A DNA stretch of 64,000 nucleotides, from positions 2,108,001 through 2,172,000 of the forward strand of contig CBDFKK010000008.1 in the NCBI GenBank assembly GCA_965248815.1, given 5' to 3'. This DNA is from CBDFKK01 sp965248815 (GTDB taxonomy: Bacteria > Pseudomonadota > Alphaproteobacteria > SMXP01). Below, in pieces: positions 37,038 through 45,273 of the stretch. Both the position numbers and the translations under genes were made by a program. The stretch's first letter is position 1; every line of letters begins with the position of its first letter. The notes below the pieces were generated by a model. The model was not told where the DNA came from. It saw only the letters and a program-made list of their open reading frames with translations, and did no database searches.

Positions 37038-37958
37038 TTAGGCGGCGTTCGAATTGTTCACCGACCGGAACGAAGCCGCCAGGTTGGCCAGCTCCGTCAT
37101 GGCGGAGTCGCCGGAGCCATTGACCATGATGACATTGCCGGGATGCGCCGCAGCATCGCGGATCGTGTCCCAATGGTTAGTCATCATTAGCATGGACAGA
37201 ATGGTTTCTTCTGTCACGCCGGGCATCGCGGCTTTTAGTTTGCTCATCGCTTCGTTATAGCCCGTCGCGATGGCAAGACGCTGTGCAGCGATGCCTTCAC
37301 CCTGCAGGCGCTTGCTCGTCTTCTCTGCCTCTGCAATGCCGACGAGTCGAATGCGCTCCGCTGCTGCTTCGTTTTCAGCGGCTTCTTTTTCGCGTTTTGC
37401 AGCAATCACTGTATTAAAAGAGTTCTGCACTTCTTCGGACGGCTGAGGTTCATCGACCAAAACGTTGACGATTTCAAAGCCGTACTCTGACATGCGCTCG
37501 CTAAGTTCCGTCTTGACTGCATCTTCCACAGACTGTTTCGCCGTGTACAACTGTTCGAGCGACATCTTAGCGCCCTCGGTCCGCACGACGTTAAGAACGA
37601 AGCTTCCGATCTGGGCGACCGCGTCTTCCAGCTCATAAAAAGCTTCGGCAACACGCGACGACATCACGCGGTATTGCACAGCGACGGGAAATGAAACAAA
37701 CAACTTGTCGGTCGTCTTTACCGATACAACTTCATTCATTTCCAAGAGTCGAAGGCTTGTGCGCTGATTGCGACCATCGCGGCGCTCAATGCCGATTGGC
37801 CAGGGATATTTCAAGCGCAACCCAGCCATCTTGACTGTATAGAAGCGGCCAAAAACTTCTATGATGGCCGCAGTCTTTTGGCCAACGACCATGACGGACG
37901 TTGTGAGCCAAGCCAACAAGGTAAACAAAAATAAAAGTAAGATTAAGAAAATTTCCAT
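37038..37958 (-). CDS. SPFH/Band 7 (stomatin/prohibitin-like) membrane protein
   Basis: A 306-residue protein with one N-terminal membrane helix (about 2-24) followed by the SPFH domain (IIEVFGRFYTVKMAGLRLKY; VSFPVAVQYRVMS) and a helical coiled-coil stretch rich in Ala/Glu/Lys (AAKREKEAAENEAAAERIRL). Such proteins form membrane-associated oligomers that organise microdomains and modulate proteases. A strong ribosome site AAGGAGGT lies upstream of the ATG. The gene is monocistronic with its own terminator. Confidence 0.9.
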   Translation of the reverse strand: MEIFLILLLFLFTLLAWLTTSVMVVGQKTAAIIEVFGRFYTVKMAGLRLKYPWPIGIERRDGRNQRTSLRLLEMNEVVSVKTTDKLFVSFPVAVQYRVMSSRVAEAFYELEDAVAQIGSFVLNVVRTEGAKMSLEQLYTAKQSVEDAVKTELSERMSEYGFEIVNVLVDEPQPSEEVQNSFNTVIAAKREKEAAENEAAAERIRLVGIAEAEKTSKRLQGEGIAAQRLAIATGYNEAMSKLKAAMPGVTEETILSMLMMTNHWDTIRDAAAHPGNVIMVNGSGDSAMTELANLAASFRSVNNSNAA

Positions 37959-38097
37959 ATCAATAGTACCTCCTTATTGCTCACGAGACGGCCAGGCCGT
38001 AATTCAACGCGAAGCGGCCTCAACCTTCTCGTTTCTATTCATTAGAGATAAGCGCTAAAGTCGCGCGTATTAGTGGGATTAGGAGGAGACGAATCCC

Positions 38098-38619
38098 ATG
38101 TCATTCAAACCGTTAAAGACCCGCGCTTACGGCACGACCAAGGAAGTCATATCCCGGCTGTTTCAACAGGCCGAAGGCGTTCCTTTTGTCATGAAGACTC
38201 TGAATTTAAGCCGTACACGGACCTACGCCTTGGCCGATCCAAATGACAAGGCACGTATTTCTTTTGAGAGGGTAGAGAGACTTATGCAGCAGACAGGTGC
38301 CACGGCGGCCGCCGAACATCTCGCTTATTTGGCAGGTGGGGTTTTTCTACCCGGCAGCTCTTTCGAGAATGAGGGAGACCGTCAAGACACCGACGATTGG
38401 CATTCCATTGCAAGGCGAGCAGGCATTAACCATGCCAATAACATTAATGAGCTTTTGAAGAGTATTAGCCCAACCAGCGCCTCGCCCGGCGAAGTTGATT
38501 GTGACGAGGCTAGAAATTTACTTGAGAAAGTGGACGCTCAGTTCGCGTTACTGGCTTTGCAGCGGCAGCGCCTTATCGCGATACTCGATGATCAAGAAGA
38601 TAGCGAGCCAAGCGCGTAA
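38098..38619 (+). CDS. Putative DNA-binding protein, phage CII-like fold
   Basis: A 173-residue protein. The N-terminal half (MKTLNLSRTRTYALADPNDK, then ISFERVERLMQQTGATAAAE, about 32-76) resembles the helix-turn-helix of phage regulatory CII-type proteins, in which a putative recognition helix is followed by a tested 'LEELLRLL-x-TGD' helix. The C-terminal part is helical and charged. A strong site AGGAGGAG precedes the ATG by 9 nt. No phage genes lie nearby, so a chromosomal regulator role is possible. The family match is by eye only. Confidence 0.55.
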   Translation: MSFKPLKTRAYGTTKEVISRLFQQAEGVPFVMKTLNLSRTRTYALADPNDKARISFERVERLMQQTGATAAAEHLAYLAGGVFLPGSSFENEGDRQDTDDWHSIARRAGINHANNINELLKSISPTSASPGEVDCDEARNLLEKVDAQFALLALQRQRLIAILDDQEDSEPSA

Positions 38620-39115
38620 AGGCGTCAAAATCGATCCGATGACGAAGTGATGTGCGGGCACGCCAGCGCAATCTTCGGCCGATGGCCGGAAATAACGGCT
38701 ACGTCGTTGGATGACAAGGACCTTACTTTGTGGCCTCAGAAGTACAAATAAAGGCCCAAAGCCCCGCCCATGATACCCATCGACAGCAAGACTGAGATTG
38801 TATGTCCAAACATGGTCGGCTCTCTCATGCAAGCGGCAGGCCCCGTACCGCGCTCAACATGTGGGTGGTTAAAAGCTGGTTTGCCACCCTTGTCGCGTCA
38901 CATTAGGGTGAAGAGAATTTGCGGCAGAAACCTGCCCCATTTGAGGCTGAAGGCGGGGTTTAATGAGGCAATTTCATGGCAGGCGGTGGGCGCCAGAGCC
39001 GACCCTGCCATACCTCTAGGTCATACTATTCATAGTGAATAGAACGGCGGCGGCTCATTATGGGAGAGCCGTCCGCGAGACTATGACTGAGCTATTTGCC
39101 GCCGATCGCGACCAT
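38620..39115. other. Intergenic region of about 0.5 kb without a convincing gene
   Basis: I see no open frame with a plausible start and family. The one notable element is a short symmetrical site at 39026-39042, CTATTC-5 nt-GAATAG, with the overlapping palindrome ACTAT/ATAGT. It lies about 75 nt beyond the 3' end of the GST gene and may be an operator or a remnant. Confidence 0.4.
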
Positions 39116-39724
39116 CTACCCAGGTATTGCTTTTTTGAAGGCCGGCCGTTCGTAGGCCGCCTCGGCCCACGACTTGACCTGCGGCCATGGACTCAAATCC
39201 ATTTGGAAGAGATTGACACCACGCAGCAAGGCGGCAACGTTGAGGTCACCGATATTAAATGGGCCTTTTGTCAGTGTACCCCCCATTTTTTGAAGATGGC
39301 CGTCCAGCAAGGTCAATTGGTTTTTTAGCACCCCTTCGGCAGCTTCCGCTTTCGCCGGATCACGCGCCGGTTCTGGTTTAAATACGCGCTCAATACACAG
39401 CGTCACGACATGGGGCTCCAGTTCGGAAACAGCCCAAAACGACCATTGCAAGGCCAAAGCCTGGGTTTCCTCATCCTCAGGCCAAATTGCACCTTTGTAT
39501 TTTTGCGCCAAATAATAATTGATTGCGACCGACTCAAATAGGACGAGGTCTCCGTCGGTCATGGTAGGGACTTTACCTGCGGGATTGAGCTTCAAGTATT
39601 CCGCACTCTGCGTCTCTTTCTTGATGTGATCGATATCGTCTCTTTCATATTCGAGACCCAGCTCTTCAAGTGCCCACCAGCACCGACTGGCGCGCGATCT
39701 ACTGTTCCCGTAAATTTTGATCAT
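39116..39724 (-). CDS. Glutathione S-transferase family protein
   Basis: About 202 residues. The thioredoxin-like N-terminal domain (MIKIYGNSRSRASRCWWALE with the catalytic Ser/Cys region, NPAGKVPTM and FESVAINYYLA) and the all-helical C-terminal domain (GPFNIGDLNVAALL) are intact. GSTs conjugate or reduce with glutathione; the substrate is not known. The preferred start is ATG 39724, preceded by AAGGAC, rather than an in-frame ATG at 39784 which gives a non-homologous 20-residue extension. The CueR-like regulator lies upstream on the same strand. Confidence 0.9.
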   Translation of the reverse strand: MIKIYGNSRSRASRCWWALEELGLEYERDDIDHIKKETQSAEYLKLNPAGKVPTMTDGDLVLFESVAINYYLAQKYKGAIWPEDEETQALALQWSFWAVSELEPHVVTLCIERVFKPEPARDPAKAEAAEGVLKNQLTLLDGHLQKMGGTLTKGPFNIGDLNVAALLRGVNLFQMDLSPWPQVKSWAEAAYERPAFKKAIPG

Positions 39725-39839
39725 GTTCGGTGTCCTTACAAATGCGGAATGCCACATCTCAAACGATCTTGAATGAGAGAGCATGCCGTTTGGCAGTGGA
39801 TTTCCGTGAAATTAAATTTTGATTTTGACCAAGTGGCGC

Positions 39840-40229
39840 TCAGAGCTGGCCTGCAAGGTCATCCAGAATGGGGCAGTCGGGCCTTTCGTCGCCGTGGCAG
39901 GCCGCAGCCAGCGTCGTGAGCGTCTCCTTTAGCCCTCTAAGCTCAACGAGCTTTTGATCGATTTGCGAAATTTTTGCTTCCGCCATGGCTTTGACGTCCG
40001 AACTCGCCCGTTGTTTGTCTTCGTACAGGGACAAGAGACCGCGGCACTCTTCAATTGAGAAGCCTAGACTCCGGGAACGCTGAACGAATTTCAATTTGTG
40101 TACATGAAAGTCATCATAGTCACGATAGCCATTGGGACGTCGATCGGCCGTGACCAAACCGATGTCTTCGTAATATCGAATGGTTTTTACAGGTAATCCG
40201 GAACGTCTGGCAGCTTCGCTAATGTTCAT
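39840..40229 (-). CDS. cueR: MerR-family copper-responsive regulator, CueR-like
   Basis: About 129 residues. The winged helix-turn-helix is MNISEAARRSGLPVKTIRYY, followed by a long dimerisation helix and a C-terminal metal-binding loop CHGDERPDC, a Cys-x7-Cys arrangement as in CueR. It would activate copper-efflux genes by twisting promoters with a 19-bp spacer. No copper ATPase is in the window; the nearest copper-related gene is the multicopper oxidase at 52038. The start is taken as ATG 40229 with AAGGTG upstream. Confidence 0.82.
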   Translation of the reverse strand: MNISEAARRSGLPVKTIRYYEDIGLVTADRRPNGYRDYDDFHVHKLKFVQRSRSLGFSIEECRGLLSLYEDKQRASSDVKAMAEAKISQIDQKLVELRGLKETLTTLAAACHGDERPDCPILDDLAGQL

Positions 40230-40392
40230 GGGGACACCTTTCGACGTCATTATTCCAAGAACGGGCCTATAGTTTTACGCTCGGCGCCCCCGGTTTGCAG
40301 CTCCCCATGCATCTGCGCGCGCGCCGCTCGTTCTCTCGCTCTTACGCCTTACTCAGTCTCGCTCAAATAAAGCTCCTCCAGTCACTGGAATG

Positions 40393-41235
40393 TCAAGAAG
40401 GTCGTTTCGCCTCTACAGTTGTTTCGTCCGCCGACATAAACGGATTGATCAGCATCCAGCCAAACGTAAGATGCTTTGCGTCCTGAAAATCTTCAATACC
40501 GATACGCATGTTTTCGTAGCCGGAACGCGGATCCTGCGTGTAGGTGCTGAATGTCCAATCAAACCAAGGAAATATCCCGCCGAAATTACTGTTCATTTCG
40601 GAGAGCTCCGACGAATGGTGAATGCTATGCATGTCCGGTGTCACCACAACCCACCTCAGCGCATGATCGACAGATTTCGGCAACCATACGTTGCCGTGAA
40701 TGATCATAGCGGCCGCAAGAAATACAAGCTGATAGACGAGGACCGCCACCACGGGCGCGCCAACCATCGCAACAACCAGAAGTCCGAATGACGTCGTAAA
40801 CAACGTCTCTATAGGATGAAAGCGCAGTCCCGTTGTGAAATCGTAGTCCTGATCGGTGTGATGCATGCGGTGAAGGCGCCACAACCAGGGAATGCGATGC
40901 AAGAGATAGTGTTGCAACCAGCTGCCGAAGTCGAGCGCGACAAAGCCTATCAAAAATGCCAAGGGATACGGAACGGCAAGGGCATTCATTATCCCCCAAC
41001 CCCGCTCGGCTGCGAAAATTGCGAACCCCGCCCCCAAGACAGGAAACAGGGATCTAGCAATAATTGTATTCAGTATACTGAAGGAAAAATTGTTGACCCA
41101 GCGCACCCTCATAGACGATCGCAGCGTACGGCGCGGGGCAAACCCCTCCCACGCCGCCACAAACGCTAATGCAAGAAAATAGATGGCCCCGTAAAGGACC
41201 CGTTCCAGATCTAAGAGGCTGTCAAATTCGCCCAT
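40393..41235 (-). CDS. Sterol desaturase / fatty acid hydroxylase family protein
   Basis: A 280-residue integral membrane di-iron enzyme with about four or five helices. The histidine boxes that ligate the iron pair are seen: HYLLHRIPWLWRLHRMHH, then IIHGN, and DMHSIHHSSE. The family hydroxylates or desaturates sterols, fatty acids or carotenoids; the substrate is unknown. It is a monocistronic minus-strand gene between the CueR-like gene and the PEP-CTERM genes. Confidence 0.88.
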   Translation of the reverse strand: MGEFDSLLDLERVLYGAIYFLALAFVAAWEGFAPRRTLRSSMRVRWVNNFSFSILNTIIARSLFPVLGAGFAIFAAERGWGIMNALAVPYPLAFLIGFVALDFGSWLQHYLLHRIPWLWRLHRMHHTDQDYDFTTGLRFHPIETLFTTSFGLLVVAMVGAPVVAVLVYQLVFLAAAMIIHGNVWLPKSVDHALRWVVVTPDMHSIHHSSELSEMNSNFGGIFPWFDWTFSTYTQDPRSGYENMRIGIEDFQDAKHLTFGWMLINPFMSADETTVEAKRPS

Positions 41236-41328
41236 GTCTGGCGCCTAGCCGATACCTGATCGTCGACGCAATCGTCGCCCAACAATGTTTTGCAAAATCG
41301 GCCATACCGTAAACCATGGCCAGCCGGC

Positions 41329-41502
41329 TTATTTACGGCCGCGAAGTCTCGCCGCAACCACAACGCCTGCAATCCCTGCACCAATGAGGCTCATGGTTGT
41401 CGGCTCAGGTAAGTTTTGCGAGACAAGGGCATGAGCCGATCCCGTACCCACCACCGTGAATGTAGCCACAATTCCCCAAATGAATTTGATATTTGACTTC
41501 AT
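41329..41502 (-). CDS. 57-residue PEP-CTERM sorting-domain mini-protein
   Basis: An ATG at 41502 with AGGG upstream starts a 57-residue protein. Residues 1-24 are a signal peptide (MKSNIKFIWGIVATFTVVG, ending AHA). Residues 31-57 are a complete PEP-CTERM signal: LPEPTT, a hydrophobic helix (MSLIGAGIAGVVVAARL) and a basic end (RGRK). Exosortase would cut at the PEP motif, leaving a mature peptide of only about 8-10 residues. The sibling at 41586-41765 has the same layout, and both signals are nearly identical. Confidence 0.8.
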   Translation of the reverse strand: MKSNIKFIWGIVATFTVVGTGSAHALVSQNLPEPTTMSLIGAGIAGVVVAARLRGRK

Positions 41503-41585
41503 GTCTTACCCTTACAGTTTCTGCCGGGCCAATTTAGAAAGCAAAATTTGCGCCTACGGCATGTCAGCAATCTGTTTTTTTGCGC

Positions 41586-41765
41586 TTACTTGCGACGGCG
41601 AAGTCTTGCCGCAACGACAACGCCTGCGATCCCCGCAGCGACGAGGCTCATAGTCGTCGGCTCGGGCAAGTTATGCGCGACGTAGGCATTTGCCTGTCCG
41701 ATTGAGAGCATCGACAAAGTAGCGAGCGATGCCGCGCCCGAAAACAAATCTCTAAATGATCTCAT
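41586..41765 (-). CDS. 59-residue PEP-CTERM sorting-domain mini-protein
   Basis: An ATG at 41765 with GGGAGGG 4 nt upstream starts a 59-residue protein. Residues 1-24 form a signal peptide (MRSFRDLFSGAASLATLSML), followed by a ten-residue linker (YVAHNLPEPTT) and a PEP-CTERM signal (MSLVAAGIAGVVVAARLRRR). It shares the sorting signal with the downstream sibling at 41329-41502 (83-nt gap). The IS copy lies 64 nt upstream of the start, so its promoter may be disturbed. No exosortase gene is in the window. Confidence 0.82.
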   Translation of the reverse strand: MRSFRDLFSGAASLATLSMLSIGQANAYVAHNLPEPTTMSLVAAGIAGVVVAARLRRRK

Positions 41766-41890
41766 GGTGTCCCTCCCCAAATTCGTTCGTCTGCTGCCAA
41801 ACGGGAATGCCCTCCCCATTTGGGCATATAGAGGTGGTTCGGTTTGTTTGAACAACTTTCGGACTGCGGATAAGTGGATTTCAGCCCCTG

Positions 41891-42721
41891 TTATGCCGCG
41901 ACCGGGATTGGTTGCAGCACGTTGAAGTAAGCCTGATCGGGTGTCTGGCGGTCAAGCGATGAATGCGGTCTCTTGGTGTTGTAAAAGACCAAATATTTGC
42001 CGAGGGCGGCTCGGGCTTGTGGAACATTGCCATAGGCATGCAGATAGACCTCCTCGTATTTGACCGTGCGCCACAGCCGTTCAACAAAGACATTGTCCCG
42101 CCACGCTCCCTTGCCATCCATGCTGATGGCGATTTCAGCATCCTTCAGGATTTGTGTGAAAGCGATGGAGGTAAACTGCGAGCCCTGATCGGTGTTGAAG
42201 ATGTCCGGCTTACCGTAACGGGCCAGTGCTTCTTCAACGGCTTCAATGCAAAAGTCTGCTTCCAGTGTGATAGAGAGCCGCCAGGACAGGACACGCCGGC
42301 TGAACCAGTCAACCACTGCGGCCAGATAAACAAAGCCCCGTGCCATTGGAATGTAGGTGATATCCATCGCCCAGACCTGATTGGGTTGGGTGACCGGCAG
42401 CTTACGCAACAGATAGGGATAGATTTTGTGGCCCGGTGCAGGCTTGGACGTGTTCGGGCGGCGATAAATAGCCTCAAGCCCCATACGCTTCATCAGTGTT
42501 GTGACGTGCAGGCGGCCAACCTTGTATCCTTCACCAAGCAATAGTCCCTGCAGCATCCTGCTGCCTGCAAAGGGATAGTCGAGATGCAATTCATCAATCC
42601 GGCGCATCAGTGCCAGATCACCGACCGATACGGGACGGGGCTGATAATAGACGCTGCCCCGGCTGATCTTGAGCGCCTTGGCCTGACGGCTGAGCGAGAG
42701 TTTATGTTTGCGGTCGATCAT
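41891..42721 (-). CDS. IS3-family transposase OrfB (DDE integrase), copy 1
   Basis: A 276-residue catalytic subunit with the rve-type DDE core: Asp in MDITYIPM, Asp in FNTDQGSQFTS and Glu in NVFVERLWRTVKYEE, followed by the C-terminal YNTKRPHSSL motif. Its ATG overlaps the TGA of orfA (ATGA at 42718-42721), so it is made by coupled translation or by frameshift into an OrfAB fusion, as is usual in IS3. Confidence 0.95.
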   Translation of the reverse strand: MIDRKHKLSLSRQAKALKISRGSVYYQPRPVSVGDLALMRRIDELHLDYPFAGSRMLQGLLLGEGYKVGRLHVTTLMKRMGLEAIYRRPNTSKPAPGHKIYPYLLRKLPVTQPNQVWAMDITYIPMARGFVYLAAVVDWFSRRVLSWRLSITLEADFCIEAVEEALARYGKPDIFNTDQGSQFTSIAFTQILKDAEIAISMDGKGAWRDNVFVERLWRTVKYEEVYLHAYGNVPQARAALGKYLVFYNTKRPHSSLDRQTPDQAYFNVLQPIPVAA

Positions 42722-43029
42722 TTTCTTGCGCTCGGCAATCCCGCCTTGGTGAGCGCATCGCCTAAAAAATCATTCTCAAGCGTCAGCTCCCCAATCTTGG
42801 CATGGAGCCTCTTCACATCAACACGGGGTGCAGGCAGCGGTGATTTACCCTCCCGCCCAAAAACACCCGCTGCACCCTCAAGGAGCTGATCTTTCCATTG
42901 CTTGATCTGGTTAGGATGAACATCAAACTGCTGAGCGAGTTCTCCCAATGTCTGCTCACCGCGAACGGCCGCAAGGGCCACCTTCGACTTGAACGCAGGT
43001 GTATGATTGCGACGTGGTCGTCTTGCCAT
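42718..43029 (-). CDS. IS3-family transposase OrfA (HTH), copy 1
   Basis: A 103-residue DNA-binding subunit: MARRPRRNHTPAFKSKVAL and a helix-turn-helix ending in QFDVHPNQIKQWKDQLLEG, then a leucine-zipper-like tail for multimerisation. The ATG at 43029 follows AGGAG. It ends in ARKK-like codons before the ATGA overlap with orfB. Confidence 0.93.
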   Translation of the reverse strand: MARRPRRNHTPAFKSKVALAAVRGEQTLGELAQQFDVHPNQIKQWKDQLLEGAAGVFGREGKSPLPAPRVDVKRLHAKIGELTLENDFLGDALTKAGLPSARK

Positions 43030-43142
43030 AGTGGATCTCCTGTTGCCGGCGATCATGCCGCCTACAGGCCAAAATTCCACTTATCTCAACTGTGCAGATT
43101 TCCCGAGCCACCTCTTAAGACAACTGCAGGCGTATTCAAATG

Positions 43143-43167
43143 AGCGGTCCTTCGGAGCCGCTTTTTT
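43143..43167 (+). terminator. Orphan rho-independent terminator beside IS copy 1
   Basis: AGCGG(T)CC and GG(A)GCCGCT form an 8-bp bulged stem around a TTC loop, followed by six Ts on the plus strand. No plus-strand gene lies upstream, because the IS ends 27 nt before. It most likely belonged to a gene that was removed or displaced at the IS junction. Confidence 0.65.
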
Positions 43168-43354
43168 GTTGCGCAATTGGGGGTGTGGCCCATGGCAGCT
43201 TTGGGTCAAACTCGGCCGAAAATGGACTTTGAGAAGCACGGCTGCTTTTCCTCTGTAAACGGACAAACGATACCTTCAACGCACTCCTTGCAGGCAGCTT
43301 GCATACGCTCTGCGGTGCTATGGGTTAGCTCACGGCGGCGCTCCAATGCGCGCG

Positions 43355-44392
43355 CTAGCGTTGATGGGCCTCTATGCGCAAGCCCGCCGATGAGTCAAAA
43401 GAGATCGAAGGGCTGTCGCCGAACAAAGTGTCGGCGGCTTCGTGCTCGGCGAACGCAATCTTCGACGCCGACAGCCGCGCCATAAGCGGCGCCAAGTCAT
43501 CAAGCACATAGCTGACATGGAGCGTGCCAAGCGCTTTGGGTTTTGCCAGCGGATAACGATCGGTTCCTTCGACCCCTTGGTAGTTAACGATTTCCGTGAG
43601 ACCAAAGCGCTCCTCCCCCTGACCCAGAATGCGGACATCGAGTCCCGAGCCCGGGCGCAGGCCAATCATTTTTTCGATATCCGGCCCGACCAGCAAATTT
43701 TTGGAGAGCTCATCTAGTCCCAAAACTTGGACATAGAAGTCTTGTTCTTCTACCGCGTCTGGGACAATGGAAATGAGGGGCCCCACCCCGGCAAAGCCTT
43801 TGCTCGTATAATGCGGTTCTTCATTGCCAACTGTTTCCAGCAACACGATGTTGGTCGCGTCATGGCCATACATATGAATTTCCAAAAAGCGCGTGCCGTT
43901 GGGCGCCGTGACATCGCTGTATGTGTCAGTGCGAAACGTCATGCCCGCATTACACAGCTCTTCGATCCGCGCCGGCAGATCCTTGGCATAAATATCCAGA
44001 TTCTTAGGAACGAGATCGAAAACTTCCGCGCCTTCGCGCACCGGCGGGTCGGGATTGTTGAACTGGACGAGGTGAATAAGGCCTGTTTGGGTCCCCGGCG
44101 TTGCTATGAGTGCTTGGTTTTCGATGTCGCCGGCAGCAATGTTCCACAACGATGCCAAGCCGGCATCGGCACCCACCCGCCGTGCTCGCACTTCGAAACC
44201 GAGCAGGTCGACCCAGAGCCCGAGCGCGGCGTCGAGGTCTGCAACGCCCACGGTGACGTGATGCCAAGCGGCCATGTTCCACTCTTGTGCCGCTTGTTCT
44301 TGTTCGTTCGGCACAGTCGTGCAGGCGGTCACGAGGGCAACCAAACCTAAAGTTATTCCCGCGATGACGCGTCTATGCATAATTTTTTTCAT
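43355..44392 (-). CDS. VOC-fold lipoprotein, two glyoxalase-type domains
   Basis: A 345-residue exported protein with a lipobox (LVTAC at about residue 24). Two vicinal-oxygen-chelate domains follow: about 42-185 (WHHVTVGVADLDAALGLWVD; ending in LEIHMYGHDATNIVLLE) and about 195-345 (SIVPDAVEEQDFYVQVLGLD; HVSYVLDDLAPLMARLSASK). VOC enzymes use a metal bound by His/Glu, but a lipoprotein form outside the cytoplasm is uncommon. The substrate is unknown. Confidence 0.82.
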   Translation of the reverse strand: MKKIMHRRVIAGITLGLVALVTACTTVPNEQEQAAQEWNMAAWHHVTVGVADLDAALGLWVDLLGFEVRARRVGADAGLASLWNIAAGDIENQALIATPGTQTGLIHLVQFNNPDPPVREGAEVFDLVPKNLDIYAKDLPARIEELCNAGMTFRTDTYSDVTAPNGTRFLEIHMYGHDATNIVLLETVGNEEPHYTSKGFAGVGPLISIVPDAVEEQDFYVQVLGLDELSKNLLVGPDIEKMIGLRPGSGLDVRILGQGEERFGLTEIVNYQGVEGTDRYPLAKPKALGTLHVSYVLDDLAPLMARLSASKIAFAEHEAADTLFGDSPSISFDSSAGLRIEAHQR

Positions 44393-44479
44393 GGGACTAA
44401 AAGATCACTTTTTGCGAACGTCGTAAACTCTATGATCCCGATATGTCTGGGCTAAGATCGCGGACAAAAGGAATGTCAA

Positions 44480-45100
44480 ATGACGCTCTCCATCATTGGT
44501 GCCGGGTTTGGCCGAACGGGCACGACGTCTCAAAAAGCCGCGCTTGATGAGCTAGGCCTTGGCCCTTGTTATCACTTCGACGAAATCCTGAAGAATCCCG
44601 GGCACGATCAGCTCTGGCTCGATGTCGTGGGCGGTAAGCAAATAGATTGGCGCGCGCTGTTCAAAGACTATCAAGCCACCGTTGATTGGCCGGGCTGTTA
44701 CTACTGGCAAGAACTCGCCGCAGAGTTTCCGGACGCCAAAGTCTTGTTGTCCACGCGCGACTTTGACAGCTGGTATGACAGTACGACGAAAACGCTCTAT
44801 AGAACGATGAAGACTGACTATTCCAAGGCCCCGCAAGGTCAATACAACGTGCTGGAAATGTCATGCATCATGATTCTTGAGGACACGTTCCACGGCCGCT
44901 TTGAAGATAAGACCTATGCCAAAGAAATTTACCAGCAACACCACGACAAGATAATCAAGTCGGTTGATCCTGACCGCTTGCTTGTTTATCAAATCTCTGA
45001 AGGGTGGGCGCCGCTCAGCGCGTTTTTCGGCAAGCCTGTTCCCGACGCGCCGTTTCCCAATGCCAATTCATTGTCTGAATATCTTGCAACTTGGTTTTGA
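44480..45100 (+). CDS. Sulfotransferase family protein
   Basis: A 206-residue protein of the PAPS-dependent sulfotransferase superfamily. The 5'-phosphosulfate loop is IGAGFGRTGTTSQKAALDEL; the 3'-phosphate region is VLLSTRDFDSWYDST, and it ends DRLLVYQISEGWAPLSAFFG. This subtype (Sulfotransfer_4) is often found on hydroxylated small molecules or lipids in bacteria. A site AAGGAA lies 7 nt before the ATG. Confidence 0.88.
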   Translation: MTLSIIGAGFGRTGTTSQKAALDELGLGPCYHFDEILKNPGHDQLWLDVVGGKQIDWRALFKDYQATVDWPGCYYWQELAAEFPDAKVLLSTRDFDSWYDSTTKTLYRTMKTDYSKAPQGQYNVLEMSCIMILEDTFHGRFEDKTYAKEIYQQHHDKIIKSVDPDRLLVYQISEGWAPLSAFFGKPVPDAPFPNANSLSEYLATWF

Positions 45101-45273
45101 GGTTGCAGATGTATCAGTGCTGGAACGACTTTGGCCGAACCACATCAAACGCCGTCTTCCGAGTCCAAGCTTAAGGGAAACAATATGATTGGTCTCAAGG
45201 GGTAAACGGCCGCAATGGGTGTTGCCGTTAAAAGGCAGCTCGCACTGGCGTGATGGCGAAAACAAAAGATGTT

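Larger units (their letters stand above)
41830..43115 (-). mobile_element. IS3-family insertion sequence, copy 1
   Basis: A 1,286-bp element with imperfect terminal inverted repeats (AGAGGTGGtTCGG at 41830 and, in complement, AGAGGTGGcTCGG ending at 43115). A subterminal GATAAGTGGA-TT is shared by both ends. It encodes orfA and orfB on the minus strand. The copy at 60350-61635 has the same length, orientation and, as far as I can read, identical sequence. Flanking bases TAT (41827-41829) and TAA (43116-43118) do not match, so no clear target duplication is left, unlike in copy 2. Confidence 0.93.

Noticed and set aside
39035..39328. 97-codon plus-strand frame at the 3' end of the GST gene
   Set aside because: It is antisense to the GST coding region and has no signature.
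41963..42544. 193-codon plus-strand open frame inside IS copy 1 (and at 60483-61064 in copy 2)
   Set aside because: It is antisense to orfB, and its identity in the two copies only reflects the identical IS.
43177..43485. 102-codon plus-strand frame right of IS copy 1
   Set aside because: Its start region (MAALGQTRP) resembles a dispersed intergenic sequence that is often mis-annotated as protein, and the rest is antisense to the VOC gene.
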